From Takakia lepidozioides (taxonomy: Eukaryota > Streptophyta > Takakiopsida > Takakiales > Takakiaceae): a stretch of DNA of 64,000 bases. Below, piece by piece: positions 1-12,482 of the stretch. The stretch spans positions 25,110,001-25,174,000 of the forward strand of contig CM060733.1 in assembly GCA_030704615.1 (NCBI GenBank), in the 5' to 3' direction. The translations under genes and the position numbers were made by a program. The notes under the pieces are model-generated. The model saw only the letters and a list, made by a program, of their open reading frames with translations, ran no database searches and was not told the DNA's origin. The number at the start of each line of letters is the position of its first letter. Positions within the stretch are counted from its first letter, which is position 1.

Positions 1-1350
1 AATGGCAACAGATTTAACAAAAACTATAGAGAAGTTAGAGGGTCCCAATTTTTCCACATGGAAAATACGGATGTTGTATCTTCTCAAGAGAAATAACTTA
101 TGGGATTTAGTTATTGGTACTGAAGTTAAACCAGCTAGTAGGACATCCCCCGGAGGAACAGTAACAAATCCACCAACAACAGGCTAGGTTCAATTGCTAA
201 TTGGGAGGATAAGGATAGAACTGCCCAGATGCTTATAGTGGACAATGTTATAAATTCCTGTCTAGGTCATGCTACATCTGGTCTAACTGCGACAAAAAAT
301 TGGTCGGAATTACAACGAATGTATCAGAATAAGGACACGATGAATAAGATATATTTAAGAAAGAAATATGTTAATTTTCTCATGCAAGAAGATGATGATT
401 TGACAAAACATCTTCATGAGTTTAAAATGCTTTTAGAACAATTGTCATGAGTTGGGGTAAGTTATACTGATGAAGATAAAGTTGAAACTCTTCTTGGAAG
501 TCTCCTGATTCATATGATCCAGTAGTAATGACACTTGAGAACCAGTGATTTTTTTCTTGAATTTGAAAAATAGCACGAATGGCTATTAAATTTTACAAGA
601 AATAGCTATATATTTTGTTCATCCATTGAAATTTGGATAGAATCATCCTCCTATGTACTTCATCCATTTATATCATCCATATTTGGTGAATTCATCCATT
701 ATTATTTTATCTTTGTAGTAGTTTGGCGATTTCATCCATGAAAAAATTGGGAATTTACAACAGAATATTCCTCTTTTTTTTTTTGAGGTCGCCATTTGGC
801 GATTTTTCGCCAAGAAAAAAAACACTGTTGAGAACACTAGAGATCTAACCTTTCAGGATGTATTATCAAAATTAATGCAAGAGCATATTCGACGAAACAA
901 ACATAGAAATTCTACACATACAAGGGATCCACAGCTTTGTGGGTTGGCAGAAAAACCTCACAAAGTGGGCAGTCCACTAACCCTCGTGGTGCCGAGAATA
1001 GCACATCTAGTGAGAGTTCTATGTCCCGCCCCAACACTGGATCTAGTTTTAATAATAAAAACAACAATCAGAATAAGAAAAAGGGAGTATATAATTATTG
1101 CAAGAAACCAGGACTCACACTATAAGAAGGAGTCAGTCGGAAGTATTTAGCGGATGTTAAAGCAGGAAAGAGTCAAAGTTGGTCCCAACCAACAGGGAGA
1201 ACCGGCAGCAGTTACATGCTAGCCGACTGATTTCCAGAATTTCCGAATGAATATGAAACCTCACGAAATGGATCCGAGGGAAAAAATGGCCGAAGCGGAA
1301 ATCAACCGGGTGCCCTACTTTTAGGAAGGATATTTGCCTTTCCATTTCAT
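1..1350 (+). mobile_element. Ty1/copia gag relic
   Basis: The first 450 bases read as a copia GAG N-terminus (KLEGPNFSTWKIRMLYLLKR, the DUF4219/UBN2-type start of plant copia gag), first in one frame (2-187), then after a shift in another (229-450). After the MITE at 543-827 the gag continues at about 836 (RDLTFQDVLSKLMQEHIRR) and ends in a damaged zinc knuckle near 1093 (YNYCKKPG). Stops at 187 and 450 and a one-base loss near 503 show that it is dead. No protease, integrase or reverse transcriptase follows; similarity fades by about 1350. The 5' end is cut by the window edge. Confidence 0.8.
543..827. mobile_element. hAT-type MITE, 285 bp, inside copia gag
   Basis: The element begins CAGTGATTTTTTTCTTG and ends with the reverse complement of CAGTGTTTTTTTTCTTGG, giving terminal inverted repeats that start CAGTG, the hAT-like terminus. 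It is flanked by a perfect 8-bp direct repeat TTGAGAAC (535-542 and 828-835), the size hAT transposases make. Removing the element and one repeat copy rejoins the copia gag frame (VVMTLENT then RDLTFQ), which confirms the insertion. There is no coding capacity; the interior is AT-rich with repeated 'tcatccat' words. Confidence 0.85.
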
Positions 1351-1856
1351 TACAGATAGGAAATCTGCCTTAGTTGGCAAGGCCTGGACGGATTCCGGCC
1401 CTTCTTATATTACAAAAAACGGAAATGGCCGTTGAAGTCTGCCACATGGCAGAAATCCAACGTGCCAGTCCGGGGTACATCCAAGGAAGGGCGTTTAGTT
1501 GAAAAAATATTGAACTCAAGAGGGCGGGGGCGGGCAAACCCTACTAAGTCTGGACGCTGCTCTCGCAGCCCCACGCCTGCTTGCACTCCCTACCTGCTAT
1601 CACAGCTCACCTGTCCACGCGGGTTCAATTCTTGGCCTCCATGTGGTTTGAGGGCATTGACAGGTCCAACTTCTATAAGGATACAATGTTCTTCACTTGT
1701 TTGAATTGCTTAAAACTGGTTGTGATTATTTTTTATTTATTTATTTTACTTATTGTTGTGCATTTGACACTTGTGTTGTCAACCGGTTGATATTTCTAAG
1801 GGCCGGATTTATAGCTGAACACAAAATAAATCATTAGGAAAAAAAATGTCTAGCTC
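1351..1856. other. Unassigned sequence between copia relic and GDSL relic
   Basis: No recognisable gene. A 90-codon open frame at 1432-1704 has no family features, and the stretch after 1700 is T-rich. It may be more decayed retroelement. Confidence 0.4.
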
Positions 1857-2539
1857 CTACATTATATAAGTTCTCTGTAGCAGCTGAAACTGCAGCCACC
1901 GATTGAGGCACAATATGTTTTCATTACATCTGTAGGTCCCATGTCTCGGAGATGCTATATGAGAAATCGTTGCCGCCAGTGTGTATAATGTATAATCCAT
2001 TTTCATAATTTTCTGAAGTCGGTATCGATTCTCTTGACAATTTTGATTTTGCATTGGTTTTGAAATCCAAAAATTGCTCAACTTGAAGCTCAAGGTGATA
2101 TGGAACCAAGTAATCGTCGTTTCGTGCGGTAGCTCCAGCATAAGCAAAGTTAATCCCATGTCGAAAATTTGAGTTCTTACGGTTTGTTATATATGCTTGA
2201 ATTGGGGTGAGGAAAGGAAGTCCAAAGCGTGAGTGACGAAATCAATCACAACACGCCCATTCGAAAAACGACCCGCCGGACGTCCAAAAAAATGTTTCTC
2301 CGTAAGGACTATTCAAGTACAATTGTTCGTTTGATGGAAATGTTAATTGATCATTTCCAGTATTATACAGCGAATCTCCGAACATGAACACAACACCCGA
2401 TGGACAACTTGATTTGACCGGATTGAAAGCTGAAGATAAGATCACTAGAAGCAACAACGCACCTCTTACGGGGGTTGGTATCATGTGAGCACGGCGTGAG
2501 CACAACCCGTGGTCATAGGGGTTAAATGTTTTCAAACCG
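1857..2539 (-). pseudogene. GDSL esterase/lipase pseudogene (5' part)
   Basis: Read on the minus strand, an N-terminal hydrophobic stretch resembling a signal peptide (ALLLLVILSSAF) leads to GDSL block I, FMFGDSLYNTGN, with the nucleophilic serine. Further on come SPYGETFF, a block like the NFAYAGATA region (INFAYAGATAR) and a block III-like GLYIIHTGGNDFS. Plant GDSL lipases are secreted, about 350-400 residues long, and act on ester bonds of lipids or cell-wall acyl groups. Here there is a stop after about 97 codons, a frameshift within the PTGRFSNGRVV-like region and no C-terminal Asp-His block, so it is a truncated pseudogene. The lower-coordinate part resembles the GDSL pieces at 16.7 and 23.1 kb. 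Confidence 0.8.
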
Positions 2540-3530
2540 CGATCATAGGAATTACATGTTAACAGGCACGGTGCATATGAGTACCTTTATATTTATTTTT
2601 TCAATGCGAAAATGACTTGTCTAGGGCTTAAACTACCGATACCCAGACTGAAAATCGCAATTTTTGTTTTTCTGGGGTTTTATGGGGTATCCAGTTCGCA
2701 TAACGTGAGGAAACCCCACGCCCATAGGGTAACATATTTATCGTTTATAGGTGTTACTTGTTTCTTAAGTGATGTTGTGAGGGCCTATGTGAGGAGTTAA
2801 AAAAAGTTTCGCAAAGTTTTTAGTTTCTCAATTTTAGTTTCGTTAGAGAATATTCGAAAGGCATCTAGGGAATATCCTTAAATATTCGCTTTTGCCCATG
2901 TAAGCATGCTCACACGCTACCCAACCTCACCTCTTACAATACGAGGCATCGTGTTTGACATTGCGACCAATACAAGACTACGTACCCCAAACTTGATGGG
3001 TGGAGGTGTATACCAACACTATTTAGCAACAGCCAGCAAAGAGGGAAAGAGCGCTCTACCAAGAACTGAGCAAGGTCCAGAAGAGATGAGAGAGAGAGCT
3101 ACCAAAACTATATCTCAGTAGCTATGAGCATGAGGTAGCAAGCAAGGTCAAAAGAGAGAAGAAGAAGTGTGAGATCGAATAGAAAACTGCGTCTTTATAT
3201 ACAGTTTGTCTCAAATGCTTTTTTATTGTCTTTTGAACGTTTTCTAAAGAGTGTGACACAACCATAAGCAACTTTGTTGAAAAAGAAAAGATTTTTTTCA
3301 TTAAAAATTTATCTTTTCATGAAAGAAGAAAAAAAAAAGAAAAAAAAAGATTGACAACACGGCCAAAAGTATTAAATACTTCCATACATAAGTTGGATAA
3401 CTCCTCTCTCACATTGAGAGAGGAGTGTAACTCAGAGACAGGGTGGGTCTCTTGGACAGGTGTACATGGAATGGCCCAATGACAAGAAGTGTGAAGAAGA
3501 CTGAATACTCTGAGAAGGGGACTGAGAGAC
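2540..3530. other. Intergenic region upstream of the VPS39-like gene
   Basis: No convincing gene. The 71-codon open frame at 2906-3121 matches nothing I know. The last 250 bases are A-rich and then contain the inverted repeat at 3400-3426; they probably form the distal promoter of the next gene. Confidence 0.4.
3400..3426. repeat. Perfect 11-bp inverted repeat upstream of VPS39-like gene
   Basis: ACTCCTCTCTC is followed by a 5-base spacer and GAGAGAGGAGT. The hairpin or dyad lies about 105 bp before the candidate TATA box and could be a protein-binding dyad; that role is inference. Confidence 0.6.
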
Positions 3531-3532
3531 AG

Positions 3533-3540
3533 TATATATA
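3533..3540 (+). promoter_or_regulatory. Candidate TATA box of the VPS39-like gene
   Basis: TATATATA followed by 'catcca' lies about 240 bp before the ATG at 3774. A start site near 3565 would leave a 5' leader of about 200 bases. No transcript evidence is available. Confidence 0.4.
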
Positions 3541-3773
3541 CATCCATTGCTCACTGTCTCTTTGCCCACAAAGAGTGAGATGCTGGTTCCGTCTCTATTA
3601 GTGGAGCTAGTGCTTGCAAGAATTGTGAGGACCCATCATCCGATTGTCTGGCAATGCGCAGGTTTGCAGCAGTGTTTGAGTGTGGGGGTTGCTGGCTGAA
3701 ACCTTGGCCAGAGTTGTGAAACATTGGAAGCCGATTCAGGTGGGGGGGACAAGGGGCAGAGGAAGTTGGGAGG

Positions 3774-6700
3774 ATGGTGCACAACGCGTTTGATGCAGTG
3801 CAAATAATCAAGGATTGCCCTGTGAAAATAGAGAGTTTGGGGCTATGGGGTCCTCGCTTGCTGGTGGGCTGCATGGATGGGTCGCTGCGCATGTACGCCC
3901 CAGAGTTGCCGATGGACGATGGGATTGGAGTTGATCTCGACCCTGAAGAAGCTGCGCACTCGTATGTATTGCGGGACACACGCATTGGGTTTGCCAAGAA
4001 GGCTGTCATCGCTATGGATGTGTTGCAGTCGCGCAGCCTGCTGATAGCTTTGTCCGACGCCGTGGCGATCCACAAACTCCCTGACTTTGACGTGGTTTCT
4101 TACCTGACGAAGACCAAGGGTGCTTCATTGTATGCATGGGATGAGGATCGAGGCCTCCTGTGTGTTGCCAAGGCCAAACGTCTTTTCCTGTATCGATATG
4201 ATGGTTTGCTTCTATCTCTTGTCGTTTCTTGTCAAACTGTTTCAAAGAAGCCCTTGGCTTGTGTGATTTGATTACTCGTGGGTGCTAGGCAACACCTCAG
4301 AATTCTGAGCCGAGGACGTGATGACGATAATAACTGTTAGCTTACATATTTCTACTTAGGTACAGGGGTTTCTTTGTTATTCAAATCTGTTTCCGGAAGC
4401 TTTGGGATTCACCAGTAAACTAGTGGGGCGCCTTTCTCTCTATCTGTAGGAGGTTAACTTATGGTTTTGTCTGGGATTGCAGGAAGCCGGGAATTTACAG
4501 AGGTGAAGGAGCTGACTGCACCCGATGCGGTGAAATCCATGGCCTGGTGTGCTGACTCACTGTGTCTGGGCATCAAGCGCGAATACATCATATTGAACAT
4601 TGCCACAGGTGCAACTTTTGAAGTCTTCCCGTGCGGCAGAATTGCAGCACCATTGGTAGTTTCTCTCCACAATGGAGAGCTTTTGTTAGGAAAGGTGAAT
4701 CTACACAGTCTGTTTTAAGTAGGCATTCTTTTCTGTGCTTTTCCTTCCATGAGCAGCTCTTCATGCCTTTTGGAGCAACTTCAACCTAGGCTTACAATCT
4801 GGTTTTGGCGTCTGAAGCAGTTGCTATGGCATTGCTAGAGTGCAACACACTCTGAAGAGGCATCTGGATATAGATAGTAATGCTTTAGGCAGCAGAAGCA
4901 ATGCTAAACTCATATAGAAATGCTGCTGCAGGACAATATTGGAGTGTTCCTGGATCACAATGGCAAATTGACACATTCGGGTGATGGTAACTTAAGTTGG
5001 TCGGAGGCACCTGGCACAGTTGCAGTATATCCCCCATATGCCCTTGCACGATTGTCACGCTTCATTGAGGTTGCTTCTGTATCTATCTTTCATGCTATTG
5101 TGGCCTCTTGAGTTTGGCTGGATCAAGGGGATGCTTGTTTTTAGATGAGACAGACGTTTGGGTCTGCTGCATCACTGAGCAATGTCCCTCACCTCAGAGA
5201 TGTCACCTTTGTCTCTATCGACATGTCATTTGCTGCCCCACTGCTTATGGGGCTCTGCTTAGAAGTTCCCGAACTGTGCTGTACCAAAGTGATGTTTGTG
5301 ATTTGGATGCACACTGTGGTCTGCAGGTGGATATCGCAGGTAATGCTTGCAAGGTTCCAAAAAATTGTTTGTTACTGGATTGGCCCATTTCATGTTGCGC
5401 TGACCCTTTGTTTCATCCAGTCGGTATGGGTTGCTCACACATGAGGATTGGAAGTATGAGATTGGAAGTTCTCATAGGGACTAGATCCTGGGTGAATGGG
5501 AGCAGGTACGTTCACTGAGAGCACCATATGGGCTGGTTCAGACTCTACCACTTCGGGAGTTGCAGATACTTCTTGCAACTGAAGCAGGCCTGGTGGCAGC
5601 CTCTGACACTTCAGTATATCGGCTTCTGCCAGTTGCTGTAGGTGTGCAGGTATGAGAATATGTAGGTCCCAATCATTGATCCACGCACTAGTTGGTAGAG
5701 CAGAGTAGTTCTGTGGAATTACTAGCATGGGCTTCAACTGGACTCAATTTGAGGAATGTCGTAAGACTTATGTCAAAAAAATAGGTGGCTTACATGATAT
5801 GTTGGCACCCAAATCAGGCACGGGGTCTAGGCTACAGCAAACAACATCTTATGAGTACATTATATGATGTGTCGGAATTTTGTGTGGCGACTGCAAGAAT
5901 TGTTCAATCCACCCCATGCCACTCAGCTGTTGTGGGGTTCAGGTAGTGCAACTGGCAGCATCGGGTAACTTTGATGATGCCCTCGCACTATGCAAGCTTC
6001 TGCCACCTGAAGATGCAGCACTGCGAGCTTCTAAAGAGGATGCTATCCACATAAGGTAATACTTTTCTCATTAGTTCTCTGTCTTAGGCTTGCTAGCTAG
6101 TGCGTATCTATGAAAAGCTTTAGCTGCTCCCTGACAACCAGTCTTTGAACCTCCCTGAATATAGTGGCTGTTGTGATCGTCACATATGGCAACACCTATT
6201 CCAGCAATTTAGTAAGAAAATAGTTCATTTTGCGTTGATTTGGGTGGTAAAAGCTCCTAGTTGATCTAAGTACTTGTCACTCGGAAGGTTGGTGTCTATC
6301 TGTGATGCGATCCTTGTATAAGGAAATGCATCGAGCCTCAACTGGTTTGTGGCTGCTCGAACACTGTCTGCTCCTTTCGAACCTGTGACACGCTTTGGAG
6401 TTGTATTACCATGGATGCTGAATAGTTCTGGGAAAATTGCATTAAATCCTTTCATTTTGGTGACTCCCACTTGTAGCTTGTCCCAAAAGACATCACACAT
6501 TTGGTGGTTTTTACCTCATTTTTCTGTTCCATGGCCTTTCAATGCTAAATTATAAGCGAGTGGTTGGCGATTATGGGGTGCTAATATGGGGCTTTGGAAG
6601 CAGGTATGGTCAGTATCTTTTTGATCAAAGGGAGTATGAAACTGCAATGGAACACTTTGCCGCGTCATCCCTTGATTTGGCCACAATTCTCCCATTATTT

Positions 6701-9700
6701 CCCTCCATCAAGTTACCACAGGTGCGGATAAGTGAAGCAGGGGCAACTCCTCTTGAGGACCAGCCTACGGTACAATCAAGCGAAAGGTCCCTGTCTCACC
6801 TGTCTTCAGATCACTTGGACAGTCCCAGAGCAGATGCAGCGTCTACCTCACAGATACTTACACCATTGGAGGCATCTGATAGCAGACAAAACAAAATTGC
6901 TCTAGGTGCCCTTGGAACGTTTCTGATGAAGAAAAGGGGTGCTGTAATTGATAAGGCTGAGACCGAGGATACTGAGGCAGTGGTGGCAGCCATGGTTGAG
7001 GGGGCTGGAGGTTCACGCGGATCTCCTGCTATTAGAAGGGTGAAAGCCTTGATAATCCTTGGCCTGTTTGTGGTTTCTAACCCTATGCTTTGTTTTCATA
7101 CTTGCCACCAAAGCAGTAGCCAGGGAACCCATTTTTGGTGGAACTGGTGAGCAACAGCATTTTTTCAGGGCATTGTTGAAATGCCTTTGGTTCTTTTGCG
7201 TAAATGACTGCAACTTTTAGATGGTGTTGTATGAAGTTTGAAGTGCCACCCACCCACTTATTGGGTTCACCTGAAGGCAGTGGTGCTTTATCTCGGTAAT
7301 GACCATCAGGAGGCTGAGCCATCTGTATTCGAAGTAATGGGGAAAAGCTCTGGTATCTGAGGGCTCCCACTGCCTTGAGGCACATGGTAGACCTAGGGCG
7401 TATTCCATCTTTGTCCAATGCTCCGTCCCTCTTTAGCCACTCTCCGAGCAAAGCTGCTGATTGCTCAGGTTTTGTTGGTAAGAGGAAGTGCAATTGCCCT
7501 GGTTACAGCTTTGGTTATCATGAATGATCTCTTGGGAAGGAGTTTCACCTGTGTCAGCCACCACAGAGTTGTTGCTACAGTGGTAAGAGAATTGGACATC
7601 CAATATAAAGGACTCTCCTGTGTTTATGACAGTATGCAGAGTCTGGAGCAGAGAAGAAGGTAGAACGGCGCCATCATGCAAGGGAGCTGGCCATTGTCTT
7701 GGACACAGCACTTGTCCAAGCACTATTGGCCACTGATCATTCAACGACAGCACTACAGCTGCTGAAGGGACCCAATTTTACTGATGTGGCAGCCTGTGAG
7801 GATGTCATGTTGGCGGGTGGCCATTATGCGGTACTCCTGCAACTATACAAGTACAATCACAGTCATCGACAGGCTCTCCTCCTTCTCAATCGTCTTGCTG
7901 AACATCCAGAATCTTTTGCTGTGCCTCCTGCAGACCCTGAACAGTTTGGTTCTCAGGCAATTTTGGACTACCTTCAGGTACGTTGTATTTTCATTCTTTT
8001 CTGTGGATTTTTCTGCTTCAGTGGCAATATCATGAATTTGCTGGAACACTTTGCCTTGCAAGGCTGCTCATGGTGGTTGTAAAAAAGATACTGCGGAGGA
8101 GAAGAGAATAAATGGTGGGTTTCAACTTCGTTAAGCACCTTTCCCACTTGGGAAGAATATCCTATTAGCCTACAGGCCTGGCACCCCTTATTCAGCCCAA
8201 TATGACAACCTTCATATTGAAGTTTGAACTAATGTTGGACAGGCAGTGACACACTTAGGTGAATGTGCATGTGCAGTCACTTGGGGGTCTGGACCATTCG
8301 CTTGTCATGGATTACTCAACATGGGTTTTGAAGAGCAATCCAGAACAAGCTCTGGCCTTATTCACATCCATGGACCCTCCTCTGCCCCCCACTCTTGTGC
8401 TGTCACATCTCAAAGAGAATGCGCCACACCTGCAAGTCCCATATTTGGAGCAAGTCATGAGTCATCATCCTGAGACTGCATCAGGAGACCTTCAAAATGA
8501 GCTGGTATTAGCACACTTCATGTCCAAATTAGTATGAAAGCTGTTGACTTGCGTGGGTTCATTGGTCCTGGAGCTTGTGTTTAAGTGGTCATTTTTCTTT
8601 CCAGACAGTGACATTTATTTCTTGTCTATTGTTGCCACTCCTTATATGAATGTTCAGTACACAGGGTCTAGGCAGAAGCGTAGGGTGGGTTGAGTGGAAA
8701 TTACTTGAATTGGAGATCAGTTCTGCATATTTAGTACGATGTGTCTATATAGCACGAGGTGTATGCGTCCTCCCAGCTCTTCATCTAAATTGGGGAACCC
8801 ATAAATCTTGGGTATCGATCTAGTTTGGAAGCTTACCATCAGGTCTTTGGCTTCAATTATCAAAGGACGCTTGGGCCTGTCAAGTACCAGTTGTCCACAG
8901 AGGATTTATCAATCTATCCAAAAGCATCCCCAATCTTGTCGATGCCATCTGTAAGAGTATTTTACTGCATTTTTACTTAACTTTTATATGACATCAGCTC
9001 TAAGCAATGCTGTAAATATGCAAGATTTTCATCATTCAGGGTGACATTGACAATGTATGTGCAACTAGGTACAACTGTACCTTACCAAAGTGGTGGAAGA
9101 ATGGTCTGAATTGGATTCTCAAGGGAAATGGGATGAGCGCCAACACAGTGAGGCTCGTCAAAAGCTCTTGGCTGCCCTGGAATCTTCGTCCTACAGTGCG
9201 GAGCGCCTGCTTCAGCGTCTTCCTGTAAATGGATTGTATGAGGAAAGAGCCTTTCTGCTAGGGCGCATGCGACAGCATCGTCTTGCCCTAACTCTCTACG
9301 CGCACAAGGTTTGCACCACACTCGTTCCATTACAAGGCCTACATACATCATGGCATATTGATTACTTCTGATTCTCATCTTCTTCAAGTGATTAGGATGG
9401 CCAATTTCAGGCTCCTAGATGACCTTCAGGTGCTTGTCTTGTGGTGCTGTTTCAGGCTCTTGAACTGTTTCAGTTATCCTAGTGGAGTGAGCCCCTCACA
9501 AAGGTTTTGTCTATTCCCTATGTTTCTGTCCAAACTGGGCGCAAGGTCTATGGCCACAAGGTTATGACAAACAAAGTCTTATGAGTACATTCTATTTTGT
9601 CCTCGCTTCTTTTTCTTCCTTTCTTTTTTTACATGTTTCTTTTTTGTTGTCCCTATTTTTCTTCTCTCTGCTGTTTGTTTCTGGTTTGCTCTTCTGAATC

Positions 9701-12482
9701 CTGAAGGTCAGATCTCAGTACTTCTTTTTTGGCCACCTTTAATTGTTGTATGGAGATATCTCAATACTTAAGGAGGATATCTAAATTTTCTAAAACACTT
9801 GAATTGTGTAATTTAGTACAACTGAGGATACAAACTGAGAGTGTTTTGGAAAATTAAACACAAGGGTAGGTGTCACAAGAAAGTTGCCTCATGTTTGATA
9901 CTCATGTTATTTCTTAAACTTCCACACAAGGATCAGATAGTCTAGTCAGGTGGGAGCCCCTGCACGCAGATTGTCTATCTCCTCCCCTTGGGTATTGCTC
10001 TTCTAGTACATCCAAGTTTATTAAAATTGATGAAACTTAACAAAGACCACTTTTTGAATGGAGCTAAGGAACAGCCCTTTTTCGTCGAGGCTGGGGTTTT
10101 TGAAAATCGCAGCAGAAAAACAAAAAATACTTTTGATTTGTTGCGACTATCAAGTTAGATCCCATCACTCTCCAAACCCCACGGGCACTTGGTGGGAGCA
10201 ATAATTTGTGTCTTTTTTGCAGCTTCATGAATCCGAACTTGCCCTGGCTTACTGCGACCGTGTGTTTCTCTCTTCAACATTGGGAGTAAGGAATAGCACC
10301 ACAACAATTGGGCAGTCGGGATTAGGACCCTATCCAAAGGATCCAGCAGCTGCCAACATCTATCTGACTCTGCTAGAAGTCTATCTCAAACCCCGAGCAG
10401 TAATCAAGGAGTTTGACCGCTCCATAGCGAGTCTGGCCCCATCTAGGTATCCCACGAATCACAGGCCCGGTACAACCCCAAGGACCAAGGGGCATGCAAA
10501 CAAAAAGATTGCACAGATAGAGGAAGGTGAAAACATATTACTCCAAATGTTTGACTTACAGTTGTCAACAACTTTCGTATTAATCAGATCATGGATGAGC
10601 ACAAGATAACCCAGTACACAGACTAAAATTGTTCTCATAGTTCAAACTTCAGAGGCTCAGTTGCTAGGTTGCCAAGAAAGGGAAGGACTATGTATATCTG
10701 TTTCATATTCAGGTCCAGCACACCGTACAGTAGGAGTGGTGTCTTTGCTGAAGCTTGAAGAGAACCTTCAGAGTTTGGGTTTGATGGGCGGCAAGAGCCT
10801 CTGAATGATTCTTATTCTGCTCATTTCCACCAGGTGCAGATTACAGTTGGCAGAACATGAGCAGCACTGACAGTACGGCTGAGAGTGGGCGCAGTGAGGG
10901 TGAGTCAGAGGCAACTGAGCAACAGGGAATCACTCTGACTGATGAAGGCTTGATGTTGGAGGAGGCACTTGGTCTTCTTAGCAAAAGATGGGATCGTTTG
11001 GATGGCGCTCACGCCCTCCGCATGCTTCCCTCTGACACCAAGCTTCAGGTATGAGAGCTTTGGAGACAGTTAACTGAAAGGTAGAAACCGTTATTTGTTT
11101 TCTGAGCACCGGCATTTGCTTCTCCAGTATTGCACATGGTTTCTACAGCAAGGTTGGAGCAGGTCTGTGTGCACTGCCTTATTGTCGCTTGACTGGGTAG
11201 TAATTATTGGAAATTCAGATCGTGACCACTCATTGTTTTGGGCTTTTGATGCACGGACTTCCCTGAGGTTGCTGCAAGTCAGACCTTGTAGAGAGACTAG
11301 TGGAGTTTGCGATGTTTACTACTCAACTATGATGGGGAAATGATACCAAATGAGAGTGCAAGTGAAAAGGCCTGTGGAATAACTGAGAATTGAGAATTGG
11401 GGCTGGTTCACGAATGTTTTTCTCAAATGATTTTGACTGCAGGAATTGCTCCCTTTCTTGGAGCCCTTGCTGCGAAAATCAACTGAGGCCAATCGAAATG
11501 CAATGGTGATTAAGAGTTTGCACCGCAGTGAGAACCTTCAGGTATACGTAATTGCATGATAAACTGTTGCAGCATCCAACCTTTCCTGACAAGCTCTTGA
11601 GTGTTAATGGGGCCAAGCTCTTAGAACTGTGGATGCAACTGGTCTTTCGCTGATTCCCTGATTGCATGGGGCTCTCTGAGAGGGTGTGATCTTCCTGGGA
11701 TGAGCCAACAGAAAGGGCTAAGGATTGCAAAAGAGAGGCCAGAACTGGTCATGGGGCCTCTCCTAGAATAGGAGGAAGGGGCCCTTGTTGTAGGGGCCCT
11801 TGTTGTAGCCCTAGATCTAACACTCAAGAAGGATTTTGTTGGCTTTCTTCCATAATTTGAGGATTGTTGGCTCTTAATCTGAAGCAATGCATTGCACACT
11901 TCGTCATATAGCTTATGTAAGAGAAATGACAATCCCTGCAAGAGCAATGTTAGGCCACTGCTCTCAACTGCAACATATCTGCTTTCAACCAGTGGCCTGA
12001 CATTGCTCTTGCAGGATTTGTCATTGCTCCCGCATAAGCCACCATGACAAAGTCCACAATGCACTACACGAGGGAAAGGGCCAACAATCTCTGAAATGCG
12101 TTACTCTGGAGGAGAAGCCAATAAAATCTTTGTTGAGCGTTAGATGTATGGTTACTTTTCCTACAACAAGACATCTTTGAGGACTATGAGACAAGATTGT
12201 CGACCCTTTTGCTGACGTGATACATGGAGTGTGTACTTCCATTTATTAGACATTGATTCCTTGGCAGTCCTGAAAGCTTACATGGCATGACAGGTTCAGG
12301 AGGAGTTAATGCAATGCAGGAAGCGAATGGTGAAAGTGACAAGTGACCGGACTTGTTCTATTTGTCATAAACGTATTGGCAGCAGTGTATTTGCTGTATA
12401 TCCCAGTGGCACCCTTGCCCACTTCGTGTGTTATCGGGACCGCCAAAGCTCCAAGCCTGTGGCCTCAACTGGAGCAGGATGA
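3774..12482 (+). CDS. VPS39: VPS39/VAM6-like HOPS complex subunit (EMB2754-type)
   Basis: VPS39 is a Rab7-linked subunit of the HOPS tethering complex that brings late endosomes and vacuoles together for fusion. Inferred exons: 3774-4203, 4483-4694, 4932-5069, 5506-5649, 5943-6055, 6604-7039, 7633-7977, 8277-8531, 9069-9308, 10223-10526, 10834-11048, 11443-11541 and 12294-12482. All use GT/AG sites and the phases join into 1039 residues, close to the usual plant length of about 1000. The N-terminal third is a CNH-type beta-propeller (LLVGCMDGSLRMYAPE near residue 25). The middle is helical repeat (AMEHFAASSLDLATILPLFP; LYEERAFLLGRMRQHRLAL). The C-terminus has the Vps39 zinc motif CSIC..HFVC (Cys998, Cys1001, His1020, Cys1023). 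The start fits the conserved plant MVHNA opening. It looks intact. Intron 12 holds a large foldback. Small shifts of splice sites are possible. Confidence 0.9.
11799..12170. repeat. Long foldback in intron 12 of the VPS39-like gene
   Basis: A left arm (11799-11960) and a right arm (11990-12170) are imperfect reverse complements around a 29-base loop. The 26 bases next to the loop (11935-11960 against 11990-12015) differ at one position, which is G:U-compatible. Pairing continues outward with small bulges through shared words such as AATGACAA, GCTTATG, GATTGTTGGC and TCTAAC. It could be a foldback MITE or an inverted duplication that makes a hairpin RNA when the intron is transcribed. No target duplication was found. 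Confidence 0.85.

Noticed and set aside
5108-5518. 136-codon plus-strand frame between VPS39 exons
   Set aside because: It sits in an intron bounded by good splice sites whose flanking exons join in phase; no VPS39-like residues.
11621-12064. 147-codon minus-strand frame
   Set aside because: It runs across the intronic foldback and has no family features.
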